DNA of 64,000 bases from Sphingobacterium sp. Its GTDB lineage: Bacteria > Bacteroidota > Bacteroidia > Sphingobacteriales > Sphingobacteriaceae. The stretch lies in NCBI GenBank assembly GCA_022712315.1, contig JALAGS010000162.1, positions 61,489-125,488 of the forward strand, given 5' to 3'. Below the pieces are notes generated by a model. The model saw only the letters and a list, made by a program, of their open reading frames with translations. It searched no databases and was not told the origin of the DNA. The translations under genes and the position numbers were made by a program. Shown in pieces: positions 19,368 to 27,834 of the stretch. Positions within the stretch are counted from its first letter, which is position 1. The number at the start of each line of letters is the position of its first letter.

Positions 19368-19587
19368 TCTCAAAAAATTCCTCGGTATACTCTGGATCGT
19401 TTTAGCCTTGTTTACTGCTTATTTCTCCATCTTTGAACTGGCCCTGCCAAAGATTTCAACGGGACATCAGGAAGATCTGGTATTTGGGATCATTATCCTG
19501 TGTATCTTGACCCCTATCATCTCAATTGGACTCGGCTTATTTGGCTATTATTCCCTATTGGGCGAATACGATCAGAACAAAATGTAG
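19360..19587 (+). CDS. Small two-helix membrane protein, coupled to the MFS gene
   Basis: A 75-residue protein with two hydrophobic helices (FLGILWIVLALFTAYFSIF and FGIIILCILTPIISIGLGLF) joined by a short polar loop. The ATG is inside the end of the transporter gene (ATGAATAA, 8-base overlap), so translation is probably coupled and the product may assist that transporter. It resembles the Bacteroidota family I recall as DUF6814, but I cannot confirm that. A longer frame reaches back to 19237 but lies inside the transporter gene. Confidence 0.75.
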   Translation: MNNLKKFLGILWIVLALFTAYFSIFELALPKISTGHQEDLVFGIIILCILTPIISIGLGLFGYYSLLGEYDQNKM

Positions 19588-19599
19588 TCTCAAAAACGA

Positions 19600-19651
19600 G
19601 ATCGACTTTGAATAGGTATAACTTAACTATTAAACCTATTCAAAGTCGATC
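19600..19651. repeat. 18-bp perfect inverted repeat
   Basis: The arms at 19600-19617 and 19634-19651 (GATCGACTTTGAATAGGT and its complement) are perfect around a 16-base A/T loop. It starts 12 bases after the small membrane protein gene. There is no U-tract on either side. It may be a terminator or an mRNA 3' stem. Confidence 0.8.
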
Positions 19652-19879
19652 CAATCGGCCAGATTATTCGCGTTCCGACGTTTTGACAAGAAAAATTATA
19701 GTCAATCGACTTGGTCAAGCACCTATTTTAATCTATTTTTAGCCGTTTTAAACAGATAACATCTCTTTTCCGCCGTTAAATAGCCCCTAAAAGAAGTCAC
19801 CAAATACAATTTATTACAATGATAATCAGTAGCATAAGATAAAATAGCATTTTTTCTTTCCTAAAACTGTTTTTTTTTT

Positions 19880-19887
19880 TACTTTTG
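19880..19887 (+). promoter_or_regulatory. -7 element of the SRP RNA gene
   Basis: TACTTTTG matches TAnnTTTG and ends 4 bases before the 5' end of the SRP RNA stem, the right distance for the start site. A run of T lies just upstream and I see no clear -33 box. Confidence 0.65.
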
Positions 19888-19890
19888 TGG

Positions 19891-19987
19891 CGGGTAAGTC
19901 TTCTACGACCAGCTCCCATTGACTCCCCCAGGTTGGGAACAAAGCAAGGGTATTTGGTTGAGCGGTGCGATAGGAGTAGCTTACCCT
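19891..19987 (+). ncRNA. ffs: Signal recognition particle RNA, small bacterial type
   Basis: About 97 bases form a long hairpin. The ends pair GGGTAAG (19892-19898) with CTTACCC (19980-19986). The tip carries the conserved SRP domain IV: CCCCCAGGTTGGGAAC followed by AAAGCAAGGG, with a GNRA-type loop and the asymmetric AGCA side that binds Ffh. A T-run at 19987-19993 serves as terminator, and a TAnnTTTG box sits just upstream. The RNA joins Ffh to target membrane proteins to the translocon. The call is from motif and fold, without a covariance search. Confidence 0.88.
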
Positions 19988-20156
19988 TTTTTTATGCCCA
20001 TTTTTTTGACTTCCTCTGGTCCAAAACGCAATTCTAACCTAATAATCAGCTCAATATCGTGTATATCCCAATTGTTACCCCCATTTCCCTTATTTATAGA
20101 AGCCCTATGGCACAAGGAGTTTTAATCCCTTGGTATGTACATTCAACACAATTATA

Positions 20157-20188
20157 ATTGTATATAAAAGCAAATTTATATAAGTTTG
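20157..20188 (+). promoter_or_regulatory. accD promoter
   Basis: ATTG at 20157-20160 is followed after 20 bases by TAAGTTTG at 20181-20188, an exact TAnnTTTG. The predicted start near 20193 gives a leader of about 17 bases. Confidence 0.7.
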
Positions 20189-20209
20189 TAATCGAATAAG
20201 AACTATCGT

Positions 20210-21052
20210 ATGAGTTGGTTTAAAAGAGAAAAAGCTGGTATTAGCACAGCTACCGCTAATAAAAAAGAAGCACCTGATGGTATGTGGAACAAATGTCCTA
20301 CATGTAAAAAACCATTATTGCATCTTGAACAAGTAGAAAACGACTATGTTTGTCAATATTGTGGCCACCACTTAAGAATTGGCTCCAAAGAATATTTTTC
20401 AATTTTATTTGATAATAACGAATTTACCGAACTATTTCCTAATCTAAATTCTGGCGATCCATTAGAATTCTTCGATTCAAAACCCTACCCAGAACGTTTA
20501 AAGGAAAGTCAAGCAAAAACAGGACTTACAGACGCTATACGTTCTGGCCATGGAAAAATGAATGGTCAGGATATCGTTATTGCTTGTATGGACTTTAGTT
20601 TCATCGGTGGATCAATGGGATCTGTTGTCGGTGAGAAAATCGCCCGTTCGATAGATTATTGTATTGAGCACAAAATTCCGTTTATGCTAATCTCAAAATC
20701 AGGTGGAGCACGCATGATGGAAGCCGCATTCTCGCTTATGCAAATGGCTAAAACTTCTGCTAAATTGGCACTCTTAGCAAAAGCAGGACTCCCTTATGTT
20801 TGTTTGTTAACAGACCCTACCACAGGAGGAGTTACCGCATCTTACGCTATGCTGGGTGACGTAAATATTGCCGAACCAGGAGCACTTATTGGTTTCGCGG
20901 GGCCACGTGTCATTAAAGAAACCATCAAAAAAGATCTTCCAAAAGGATTCCAGACGTCTGAATTTGTTCTTGAACATGGATTTTTGGATTTCATTGTCGA
21001 CCGTAGACAATTAAAAGATAAAGTAGCTACTTATCTTAAATTAGTCGGATAA
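20210..21052 (+). CDS. accD: Acetyl-CoA carboxylase carboxyltransferase beta subunit
   Basis: Beta subunit of the carboxyltransferase half of acetyl-CoA carboxylase, which makes malonyl-CoA for fatty acid synthesis in the cytoplasm. The 280 residues have the N-terminal zinc ribbon (C29, C32, C48, C51) and the crotonase-like core, with [20 protein letters not shown] near 124, [20 protein letters not shown] near 163 and [16 protein letters not shown] near 203. The gene has its own promoter and terminator, and accA is not in this window. Confidence 0.96.
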   Translation: MSWFKREKAGISTATANKKEAPDGMWNKCPTCKKPLLHLEQVENDYVCQYCGHHLRIGSKEYFSILFDNNEFTELFPNLNSGDPLEFFDSKPYPERLKESQAKTGLTDAIRSGHGKMNGQDIVIACMDFSFIGGSMGSVVGEKIARSIDYCIEHKIPFMLISKSGGARMMEAAFSLMQMAKTSAKLALLAKAGLPYVCLLTDPTTGGVTASYAMLGDVNIAEPGALIGFAGPRVIKETIKKDLPKGFQTSEFVLEHGFLDFIVDRRQLKDKVATYLKLVG

Positions 21053-21070
21053 TCATCCAACAGCTATAAA

Positions 21071-21116
21071 AAAGAAAGCGGTGCCGAGAATATCTCAGCA
21101 CCGCTTTCTTTTTTCT
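21071..21116 (+). terminator. accD terminator
   Basis: A stem of about 19 bp with one mismatch (AAAGCGGTGC pairs with GCACCGCTTT) is followed by a T-run at 21109-21114. It lies 18 bases after the accD stop. Confidence 0.88.
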
Positions 21117-21301
21117 AAAAATATCTGGCGTTATTGGCTAGAAAGAGCTCTCCGTTCGCTTTCATTGCTGTCGGTCTACGGAGTCATGAAGTTTTTTCTG
21201 AATTGTATGTTTTATCCAAGTAAAGAGTCTTCAATTCGCCTTATAACTGCTGTCCTTCGACCTCATGACAGTTTTGTAGAACGGTTGAATAGGCCTTCCT
21301 T

Positions 21302-21637
21302 TTAAAGATAGCGCCAAAAAGCCCAGATTTTTCTTTTGGACAGATAATCAGGTTCCATTTCCTTATCATACGCTTCCCTTTCAAAAGAAATACGCAGATA
21401 AGCTTTATCGAAATCCCTGAATTGAATAAAGTGCACGGTAAATTCAATCAGATACCACAGATAAAAAAAGAGAATACCCAGTTCAAGCGCTTGCCGCAGA
21501 TGAATACGCTCATGACGAATCAAATCCTCCTTTTGTTTAAAAAATGTACTTTTCAAAAAGATGAAAGGATAAATAGTAATCGCGTTGGCTTTTCCAAAAG
21601 AAAATAAATTCGTCCAAAATCTGCTAACTATAATCAT
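21302..21637 (-). CDS. Small membrane protein with HExxH motif, M56-like
   Basis: A 111-residue protein with an HExxH zinc site, HERIH at 42-46, next to a hydrophobic helix (LELGILFFYLWYLIEF, 51-66). A glutamate-rich motif near 86-91 (FEREAYD) could give the third ligand. This order resembles the metalloprotease core of BlaR1/MecR1 (family M56) but without sensor domains or the extra helices. It may be a minimal membrane protease or a relic of one. It stands alone between accD and a merR-type gene. The fold assignment is my inference from the motif. Confidence 0.65.
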   Translation of the reverse strand: MIIVSRFWTNLFSFGKANAITIYPFIFLKSTFFKQKEDLIRHERIHLRQALELGILFFYLWYLIEFTVHFIQFRDFDKAYLRISFEREAYDKEMEPDYLSKRKIWAFWRYL

Positions 21638-21797
21638 ATGTACCGTTTAAACCTTTTTTCAAACTAGTCAAACTTAGAAAAATTTACTTTTATACACAAT
21701 TATTATTAAATCACTCTTGCCTGCATTACATCGCTTTGTTTCAGTCTTCAATCAGATAAGAGATCGCAAAAATTTCTTTTTGAATTGGAATTTTTAT

Positions 21798-21805
21798 TAA
21801 GTTTG
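21798..21805 (+). promoter_or_regulatory. -7 element of the merR-type gene
   Basis: TAAGTTTG matches TAnnTTTG and lies 21 bases before the ATG at 21827. No TTTG box at the usual -33 distance is evident. Confidence 0.5.
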
Positions 21806-21826
21806 CTATAGATTAATCGTGAAGAT

Positions 21827-22162
21827 ATGCCGTACAAAGAGCGTGAGATAAATAAATTGTATTATACAATGGGGGAAGTTACAGAAATGTTTGATGTAAA
21901 TGCGTCCCAAATACGTTTTTATGAGCGTGAATTTGACATTCTACAACCTAAGAAAAATAAAAAGGGTAATCGCTTATTTACGCAGGAAGATATTGCCAAT
22001 TTAAAGATTATATTCAATTTGGTTAAAGATAAAGGCTATACACTACAAGGGGCACGTGATTACCTGCGCGACAACAAATCTGAGGCAAAAGAAAATCAAC
22101 GTGTTGTAGATTCATTGGAGCGCTTAAAAAGCTTTCTTCTTGAAGTTCGTGATTCACTATAG
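21827..22162 (+). CDS. MerR-family transcriptional regulator
   Basis: A 111-residue DNA-binding protein. The winged helix-turn-helix is at about 11-80 (LYYTMGEVTEMFDVNASQIR, then FYEREFDILQPKK and GNRLFTQEDIANLK). A short helix follows for dimerisation. It has no Cys and no effector domain, so it is not a metal or redox sensor of the usual type. In MerR proteins the wing and helix remodel promoters with long spacers. The target cannot be told from the context, because both neighbours have separate signals. Confidence 0.88.
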   Translation: MPYKEREINKLYYTMGEVTEMFDVNASQIRFYEREFDILQPKKNKKGNRLFTQEDIANLKIIFNLVKDKGYTLQGARDYLRDNKSEAKENQRVVDSLERLKSFLLEVRDSL

Positions 22163-22423
22163 CACCTGCGAAACTTCTTTTTAAAACTCCCCTATTGGGA
22201 ACCTTTCCGTCGTTTTGACCAACTTCTTTCCGTCTATCCGAAGCGGAAACTCTTTCGATTTATAGAAGAACTAAAGTCAAGATCTGACCTATTTTACAGC
22301 TGAAAACCATATATTTATATAAAGCACCAGCAATGCACCTTCTCTCAGGGATCGTGTACTCATTGACAGGCTCTGGCCTCGTGGAATAACTAAGGAAGAG
22401 GACTAAAGAAGAGTCTACGTGAC

Positions 22424-22918
22424 TTAACGGTCTTTGAGTTCAATAACCTCCAGGTTCTCAATCTTATCTTTATTGATATCAAAGCGCATTAATGTTCTTA
22501 CCTTATGCCAGCCCTGCTTACCTGCCGCTCCAGGGTTGAGATGGAGACAATGGATCTTAGGGTCGAAGATAACCTTTAAAATATGTGAGTGCCCTGTAAT
22601 AAATAATTTAGGCGGATTTCTCATTAGTTCTCCTTTGATTCGAGGAGCATATTTCCCAGGATAGCCACCAATGTGCGTCATGAAGACATCCACCTCTTCA
22701 CAAGTAAACCTTAGATCTTCCGGGAATCGTAAACGGATGTCTTGACCATCGATATTTCCGTATACTCCTCGCAATGGCTTAAAAGCTGCTAACCGATCCG
22801 CAACATCGCTATCACCAAAATCTCCAACATGCCATATCTCGTCGCAAGCTGCAAAATGAGTAAATACAGCTTCATCTAAAAAAGAATGTGTATCTGAGAG
22901 TAATCCGATCTTTGTCAT
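22424..22918 (-). CDS. YfcE/MJ0936-type metallophosphoesterase
   Basis: Calcineurin-like phosphoesterase of 164 residues with all metal-binding blocks: LLSDTHSFLD (D-x-H) near 6, WHVGDFGDSD (GD) near 31, YGNIDGQD (GNxD) near 54, MTHIGGYP near 80 and TGHSHILK (GHTH-like) near 110, then LNPGAAG. Such enzymes hydrolyse phosphodiesters in the cytoplasm; the natural substrate is unclear. I chose the ATG at 22918 over a GTG one codon earlier. It lies directly downstream of the TrmN6-like gene on the same strand, so the two form a pair. Confidence 0.9.
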   Translation of the reverse strand: MTKIGLLSDTHSFLDEAVFTHFAACDEIWHVGDFGDSDVADRLAAFKPLRGVYGNIDGQDIRLRFPEDLRFTCEEVDVFMTHIGGYPGKYAPRIKGELMRNPPKLFITGHSHILKVIFDPKIHCLHLNPGAAGKQGWHKVRTLMRFDINKDKIENLEVIELKDR

Positions 22919-22921
22919 CAC

Positions 22922-23629
22922 TTAAAAAGCTAAAAAATAAGGTGCTAAGGCATTTCGATAAGCATCTGAATAAACACCCTTGGCAGCATAAATAACAAAT
23001 GCACGTTTAGCGAGCGATTCAACACGTAAGCGTTCAAATGTAACGATTTTCCGAATCACCGATTCCCCTTCAAACGAACTTATTTGTACCTCACTGGAAC
23101 AGTATAAGCCTCTTTCCACTGAAATTTTAGTCAACGTTTCCGCTAACGCCGTCGGAACAATCAGCACTAATTTTCCCCGATTTGATAAGCGTAAAGCAGC
23201 GAACTCCAGCAGTTCAGAAAAAAAGTCCAGATCGGTATGTCGCGCCAACTTCTTACGGTCATCCGGATTATGCAATGAATCGGTATAAAACGGTGGATTT
23301 GATACGATCAGATCATAATGCCCCTGTACATCCATTTGCTGAAAAGAGGTAGCATGCAACACTAAACGTTCCTGGAAAATGGAGTTACGGAAATTTTTGT
23401 CTGCCATCGCAGCAGCCAAAGGGTCAATTTCGACAGCCTCTATCCTGCTGTCTACGAGTCGTTGAGCCAACATGAGTGCAATGACCCCCGTACCCGTACC
23501 AATATCCAGTACGCGATCCACAGGTTCTACTTCCAGCAGGGAAGCCAGCAGTACGCCATCTGTGTTAATCTTCATTGCACAGTCAGACTGATCAACCTCA
23601 AACTGTTTAAACCGAAATATCGACGCCAT
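22922..23629 (-). CDS. tRNA1(Val) adenine37-N6-methyltransferase-like protein
   Basis: SAM-dependent methyltransferase of 235 residues. It begins with FRFKQFEVDQSDCAMKINTD, typical of the TrmN6/YfiC family, which methylates N6 of A37 in tRNA1(Val). The SAM site VLDIGTGTGVIALMLAQRL is near 40-58, and the catalytic NPPFY for adenine-N6 transfer is near 110. The promoter ends 4 bases before the ATG, so the message is probably leaderless. The ATG must be right, because the next Met (19) would cut off the family-conserved start. Confidence 0.88.
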   Translation of the reverse strand: MASIFRFKQFEVDQSDCAMKINTDGVLLASLLEVEPVDRVLDIGTGTGVIALMLAQRLVDSRIEAVEIDPLAAAMADKNFRNSIFQERLVLHATSFQQMDVQGHYDLIVSNPPFYTDSLHNPDDRKKLARHTDLDFFSELLEFAALRLSNRGKLVLIVPTALAETLTKISVERGLYCSSEVQISSFEGESVIRKIVTFERLRVESLAKRAFVIYAAKGVYSDAYRNALAPYFLAF

Positions 23630-23633
23630 AAGC

Positions 23634-23666
23634 CAAAGATAAAACTTTTACAACCTTTGGCACAAA
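23634..23666 (-). promoter_or_regulatory. Promoter of the TrmN6-like gene, leaderless geometry
   Basis: On the minus strand TTTG (23666-23663) is followed after 21 bases by TATCTTTG (23641-23634), a full match to the Bacteroidota consensus. Only 4 bases separate the -7 box from the ATG at 23629. Confidence 0.75.
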
Positions 23667-23726
23667 CAAACCAGTGTATCATGCAATTTATTTGCTAATT
23701 TAGTCAGCAACAAATCTATATAAGCC

Positions 23727-24884
23727 ATGAATATCCGTCAGCTTGCTCTCATGATATTGATCATCATTGCTGTGCTTCCTACAAAACTACTGCATGCACA
23801 AGAGAATTGTGACCGGCACACAGCTGAAATACTTCCTTTATTGACAAAGACATTGAACAACAATGACTTTGATCAAATTGATCCTTTACTCAATAGTATG
23901 CAAGCAAGCTGTGGTGTCAACGAGTTTGTACAGCGTTTACGTATTCTTGTGTACATCATTGAAAAAAAGAATACCACAACAGAGATCAAACATTATGTAG
24001 ACAACCAATTCGATAAAATTTTCCTACAGCGATTAGATGCGGCAGACCGGGAAGATTTCGCAGCTCAATACGATCAGGACAAAGCAAAATACAATTTCGT
24101 ACCATTAAGGCATCCCCTGGACGGCCTCATAAAAGTAAGAGCGAAAGCTCTTCTCGCTTCGGATAGTTATACATTAAACGATCAGGAGAAAGATATTTTA
24201 CAACTCTTTTCGGATACTGATGTAGCCAATGCCGTACAAGAACAACAAGCTGACGGACAGGATAATCAACAGCGATTTCCAACACCCAAAGTGTACAGAG
24301 ATAGACAGAAAGCTAAAATGGGCTATGTTCCTTCAATCGGCGTAGTCACCCCACTCGGCGGAGCGAACAAAATTTTTGGAACCAATATAAGTTTTGGATT
24401 TATGCTGATGAGCTCGCTGGAAAGAAAATTTATTTTCGAAGGGGGCTTCAAGGTACGCATCAATTCAAATGACCGTAATATTGATTACAACTACGAGGGC
24501 TCCAATGTTTCAGTCAATTCTTCAGCGACCGCATTTATGGGCGGTGCTGTAGGTTACAAAGTATTTGACAATGATAAATTTATACTGATTCCAAAAGGTA
24601 TCGTTGGCATTGATATTACTGATACCGGCATCACGGAAAGCGCTTATTCCTCTGGTTATTATGATCCAGATGGCTATTATTATGATGGTGGATACACAGA
24701 TCGTATGGTAACCATCAATAATGTTCACTTGGGACTCGGTCTCGCTTCGCTATTTCGCATGAAAAACCAAAAGTACATAGGTTTCGAACTCGGCTATCAT
24801 TACACGCCCTATGATGCAAGCAGTAAAGTATTGAGCCCCATACAGGCAAATTACGGAAGTTTGGAGCTATTCTTCAGATTTTAA
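23727..24884 (+). CDS. Predicted outer-membrane beta-barrel protein of unknown function
   Basis: A 385-residue exported protein that I cannot assign to a named family. It has a signal peptide (LALMILIIIAVLPTKLLHA), then a mainly helical region to about 190. From about 195 come alternating hydrophobic and polar strands with many Gly, Tyr and Phe (for example SFGFMLMSSLERKFIFEGG). It ends in ...SLELFFRF, the aromatic C-terminus of a barrel recognised by BamA. A Tyr/Gly/Asp-rich loop (SGYYDPDGYYYDGGYTD) lies near 312. It is convergent with mutS. Confidence 0.75.
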   Translation: MNIRQLALMILIIIAVLPTKLLHAQENCDRHTAEILPLLTKTLNNNDFDQIDPLLNSMQASCGVNEFVQRLRILVYIIEKKNTTTEIKHYVDNQFDKIFLQRLDAADREDFAAQYDQDKAKYNFVPLRHPLDGLIKVRAKALLASDSYTLNDQEKDILQLFSDTDVANAVQEQQADGQDNQQRFPTPKVYRDRQKAKMGYVPSIGVVTPLGGANKIFGTNISFGFMLMSSLERKFIFEGGFKVRINSNDRNIDYNYEGSNVSVNSSATAFMGGAVGYKVFDNDKFILIPKGIVGIDITDTGITESAYSSGYYDPDGYYYDGGYTDRMVTINNVHLGLGLASLFRMKNQKYIGFELGYHYTPYDASSKVLSPIQANYGSLELFFRF

Positions 24885-24982
24885 GCAAATAGCCCTTCAA
24901 AAACTTTCATAGCTTTGCAGACATCAATAGCAACGAAAGCGAGCTAAAGGTTCTTTCTGGCCCATAAGATCAGTCACTTTTA

Positions 24983-25033
24983 GAAAAAAAATACGCTAGA
25001 TCATGTCTTTTAAGACGACATGATCTGGCGTAT
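24983..25033 (-). terminator. mutS terminator
   Basis: A 17-bp stem with one G-T pair (24991-25007 with 25017-25033, core GATCATGTC) is followed on the minus strand by a run of seven T (24990-24984). It may also slow transcripts from the plus-strand beta-barrel gene. Confidence 0.82.
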
Positions 25034-25090
25034 ATAAATCAAAAAAAACAAATCCCACTTGAGATCAAGTGTCCAAGCCCAAGGGAAGAC

Positions 25091-27697
25091 TTAATTCTTT
25101 AAAAGGCGCTGTATCTCATCCAATTTCATTAATGCTTCAACTGGAGTAAGCGAATTAACATCCAGATTATTCAGCATATCCCTGATCTTATTCAAGACAG
25201 GATCATCAATAGAAAACATCTGCAATTGATAGGCCTGTTTTTGGATTTTGCGCATGCTATCTTTAATCTGCTCTCCACCTGTGCGCTCCTGCTCCAGTCT
25301 TTTCAAGATTTGATTAGCCCGATTAAGCAACTTTTGCGGCATTCCAGCGAGCTTTGCCACATGGATTCCGAAACTGTGCTCTGAACCTCCTGGAACAAGT
25401 TTACGCAAGAAAATAACTTTGTTATTGACTTCCTTCACCGTTACATTATAGTTTTTTATACGATCCAGCGAAGTAGTCAGCTCGTTTAATTCATGGTAAT
25501 GCGTGGCAAACAAGGTTTTTGCCTTAGCAGCAGGATGATTATGTAAAAATTCGGCAATAGCCCAGGCAATGGAAATGCCATCATAAGTGCTTGTACCACG
25601 ACCGATTTCATCCAGAAGAATAAGACTGCGGTCCGATAGATTATTCATGATGCTCGCGGTTTCATTCATCTCCACCATAAACGTAGATTCCCCCGAAGAA
25701 AGATTGTCCGAAGCACCTACACGAGTGAAAATTTTGTCAACTAAGCCGATCTTGGCCTCTTTTGCTGGCACGAAGCAACCAATTTGCGCCATTAACACGA
25801 TCAATCCAGTCTGACGGAGCAAGGCAGATTTACCCGCCATGTTAGGTCCCGTAATAATAATAATCTGCTGTGTTTTCGGATCTAAAAAGGTATCGTTGGT
25901 AATATAGTCCTCGCCTATTGGCAGATTTCTTTCAATGACAGGATGTCTTCCACCTTTTATATCCAAAACTTTGCTCTCGCTGACTTCGGGTTTTACATAA
26001 TAGTTTTTCTCCGCTACAACAGCAAAGTTAAGCAGCACATCCAACTTGGCTATGAGCTGTGCGTTGAGCTGAATAGGTTTGATATATTCAGCAATGGCAA
26101 CCAATAGCTCAGCATATAATCTATTCTCAAGCGCCTGGATCTTCTCCTCAGCACCGAGAATCTGTTCTTCATATTCTTTAAGTTCCTCCGTAATATAACG
26201 TTCAGCATTCACCAGCGTCTGTTTACGTATCCACGTCGTCGGAACCTTATCCTTGTGTGTATTTGTAACTTCCAGATAATAGCCAAAGACATTATTGAAC
26301 GCTATTTTTAAAGAAGGAATTCCCGTTAGCTCCGCTTCCCTTTTTTGGATCTCAAGAAGATAGTCCTTGCCACCAAAAGCGATCTTGCGCAAACGATCCA
26401 ATTCGGGGTCCACCCCTTCCGCGATTACACTCCCCTTATTGATCGCGACAGGAGGCTCCGCCTGAACCTGTTGCTCGATTTTTTCACGTATAACAGCACA
26501 TGCATCTAACTGATCTGAGATCGTCCGAAGAGCATCAGCATCTTTACGATCGGTAAGTTCCTTCAACTTCTCAATAGCATATAATGCGCGCTTCAACTGC
26601 ACAATTTCCCGTGGATTCGCTTTTTGTAGTCCGATCTTGGAAATTAAACGCTCCAGATCTCCCACCTGCTTGATCTGACCAATCAATTCATCCCGTAAAT
26701 CACGGTTAGTGAAAAAGAAATCGACCACATTCAATCGCTCCTGAATACTTTTTTTGTCTTTCAGTGGCATCACGATCCAGCGCTTGAGCAGACGTGCTCC
26801 CATTGGACTGGACGTATGGTCCAATACATCGGATAATGTAACCGCATTTTCATTCAGCGAACCGATTAATTCCAAATTGCGGATCGTAAAACGGTCCAGC
26901 CACATAAAACGGTCCTCTTCAATACGGGAAAGCGTAGAAATGTGCTGCAGATTACGATGTTCCGTTTCATTGAGGTAATGCAATGCAACACCGGCAGCAA
27001 CAATCCCGGCAGTCATGCGATCCACGCCGAATCCTTTCATCGATGATACTTCAAAATGCTTCAACAACGTTTCTGTGGCATAATCACCCGTATAAGGCCA
27101 CTCATCAAGAAAATAAGTATAATATTGTGCTCCAAACTGTTCAATAAATTCCTTGCTCTGTTTTTTGGAGAGGATAATTTCTGTCGGTTTAAAGCCTTGA
27201 AGCAATTTATCTATATAGGCTACACTGCCCTGAGCAACCAGAAATTCTCCTGTTGAAATATCCAGGAAAGAAATACCGATTCGCTCCTTTTCGATAAAGA
27301 TTGATGCTAAATAATTATTCGACTTCTGTTGAACAATATTGTCACTGTAAGAGACTCCAGGTGTCACCAGCTCGGTCACCCCACGCTTAACAATTGTTTT
27401 TGTTGTCTTCGGATCCTCTAACTGGTCACAGATCGCCACCCGTTGGCCTGCACGCACCAGTTTCGGAAGATAGGTTTCCAATGAATGATGGGGAAAACCA
27501 GCCAATGCAGTCTCCGATTCCGAGCCATTCCCACGCTTCGTCAAAACGATCCCCAAAATTTGGGCAGCTTTGATCGCATCTTCACCAAATGTCTCGTAAA
27601 AATCGCCAACACGGAACAATAACAACGCTCCAGGATACTTAACCTTGATCGCATTGTACTGTTGCATCAATGGGGTCACTTTCTTTTCTTTTGCCAA
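25091..27697 (-). CDS. mutS: DNA mismatch repair ATPase MutS
   Basis: Recognises mismatches and starts repair with MutL. The 868 residues carry the mismatch-binding F-x-E (Phe33-Tyr34-Glu35) in [14 protein letters not shown], core and lever domains, a Walker A loop [13 protein letters not shown] near 615, Walker [17 protein letters not shown] near 690, and a helix-turn-helix dimer region after about 765. The start is TTG: the peptide [17 protein letters not shown] fits the family, a stop codon lies two codons upstream, and the first ATG would remove ten conserved residues. It is divergent from mtgA. Confidence 0.96.
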   Translation of the reverse strand: MAKEKKVTPLMQQYNAIKVKYPGALLLFRVGDFYETFGEDAIKAAQILGIVLTKRGNGSESETALAGFPHHSLETYLPKLVRAGQRVAICDQLEDPKTTKTIVKRGVTELVTPGVSYSDNIVQQKSNNYLASIFIEKERIGISFLDISTGEFLVAQGSVAYIDKLLQGFKPTEIILSKKQSKEFIEQFGAQYYTYFLDEWPYTGDYATETLLKHFEVSSMKGFGVDRMTAGIVAAGVALHYLNETEHRNLQHISTLSRIEEDRFMWLDRFTIRNLELIGSLNENAVTLSDVLDHTSSPMGARLLKRWIVMPLKDKKSIQERLNVVDFFFTNRDLRDELIGQIKQVGDLERLISKIGLQKANPREIVQLKRALYAIEKLKELTDRKDADALRTISDQLDACAVIREKIEQQVQAEPPVAINKGSVIAEGVDPELDRLRKIAFGGKDYLLEIQKREAELTGIPSLKIAFNNVFGYYLEVTNTHKDKVPTTWIRKQTLVNAERYITEELKEYEEQILGAEEKIQALENRLYAELLVAIAEYIKPIQLNAQLIAKLDVLLNFAVVAEKNYYVKPEVSESKVLDIKGGRHPVIERNLPIGEDYITNDTFLDPKTQQIIIITGPNMAGKSALLRQTGLIVLMAQIGCFVPAKEAKIGLVDKIFTRVGASDNLSSGESTFMVEMNETASIMNNLSDRSLILLDEIGRGTSTYDGISIAWAIAEFLHNHPAAKAKTLFATHYHELNELTTSLDRIKNYNVTVKEVNNKVIFLRKLVPGGSEHSFGIHVAKLAGMPQKLLNRANQILKRLEQERTGGEQIKDSMRKIQKQAYQLQMFSIDDPVLNKIRDMLNNLDVNSLTPVEALMKLDEIQRLLKN

Positions 27698-27723
27698 CTT
27701 TTAAAATCAATTTTTATGAAGCG

Positions 27724-27755
27724 TAAAAATAGGATAATATCGTCGCTTTGGCAAA
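27724..27755 (-). promoter_or_regulatory. Probable mutS promoter
   Basis: On the minus strand TTTG (27755-27752) is followed after 20 bases by TATTTTTA (27731-27724), 7 of 8 positions of TAnnTTTG. The predicted leader is about 21 bases. Confidence 0.5.
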
Positions 27756-27807
27756 CGATACACTCAACTTCTCGACAAAATCATTTCCATTAAACAAGAA
27801 TATAAGC

Positions 27808-27815
27808 TAAGTTTG
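27808..27815 (+). promoter_or_regulatory. -7 element of mtgA
   Basis: TAAGTTTG is an exact TAnnTTTG and lies 19 bases before the ATG at 27835. I see no -33 TTTG at the normal distance. Confidence 0.5.
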
Positions 27816-27834
27816 TATCCGAAAAAAATTAGTC

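Noticed and set aside
19919..20125. 68-codon plus-strand frame between the transporter pair and accD
   Set aside because: It overlaps the SRP RNA and has no coding character.
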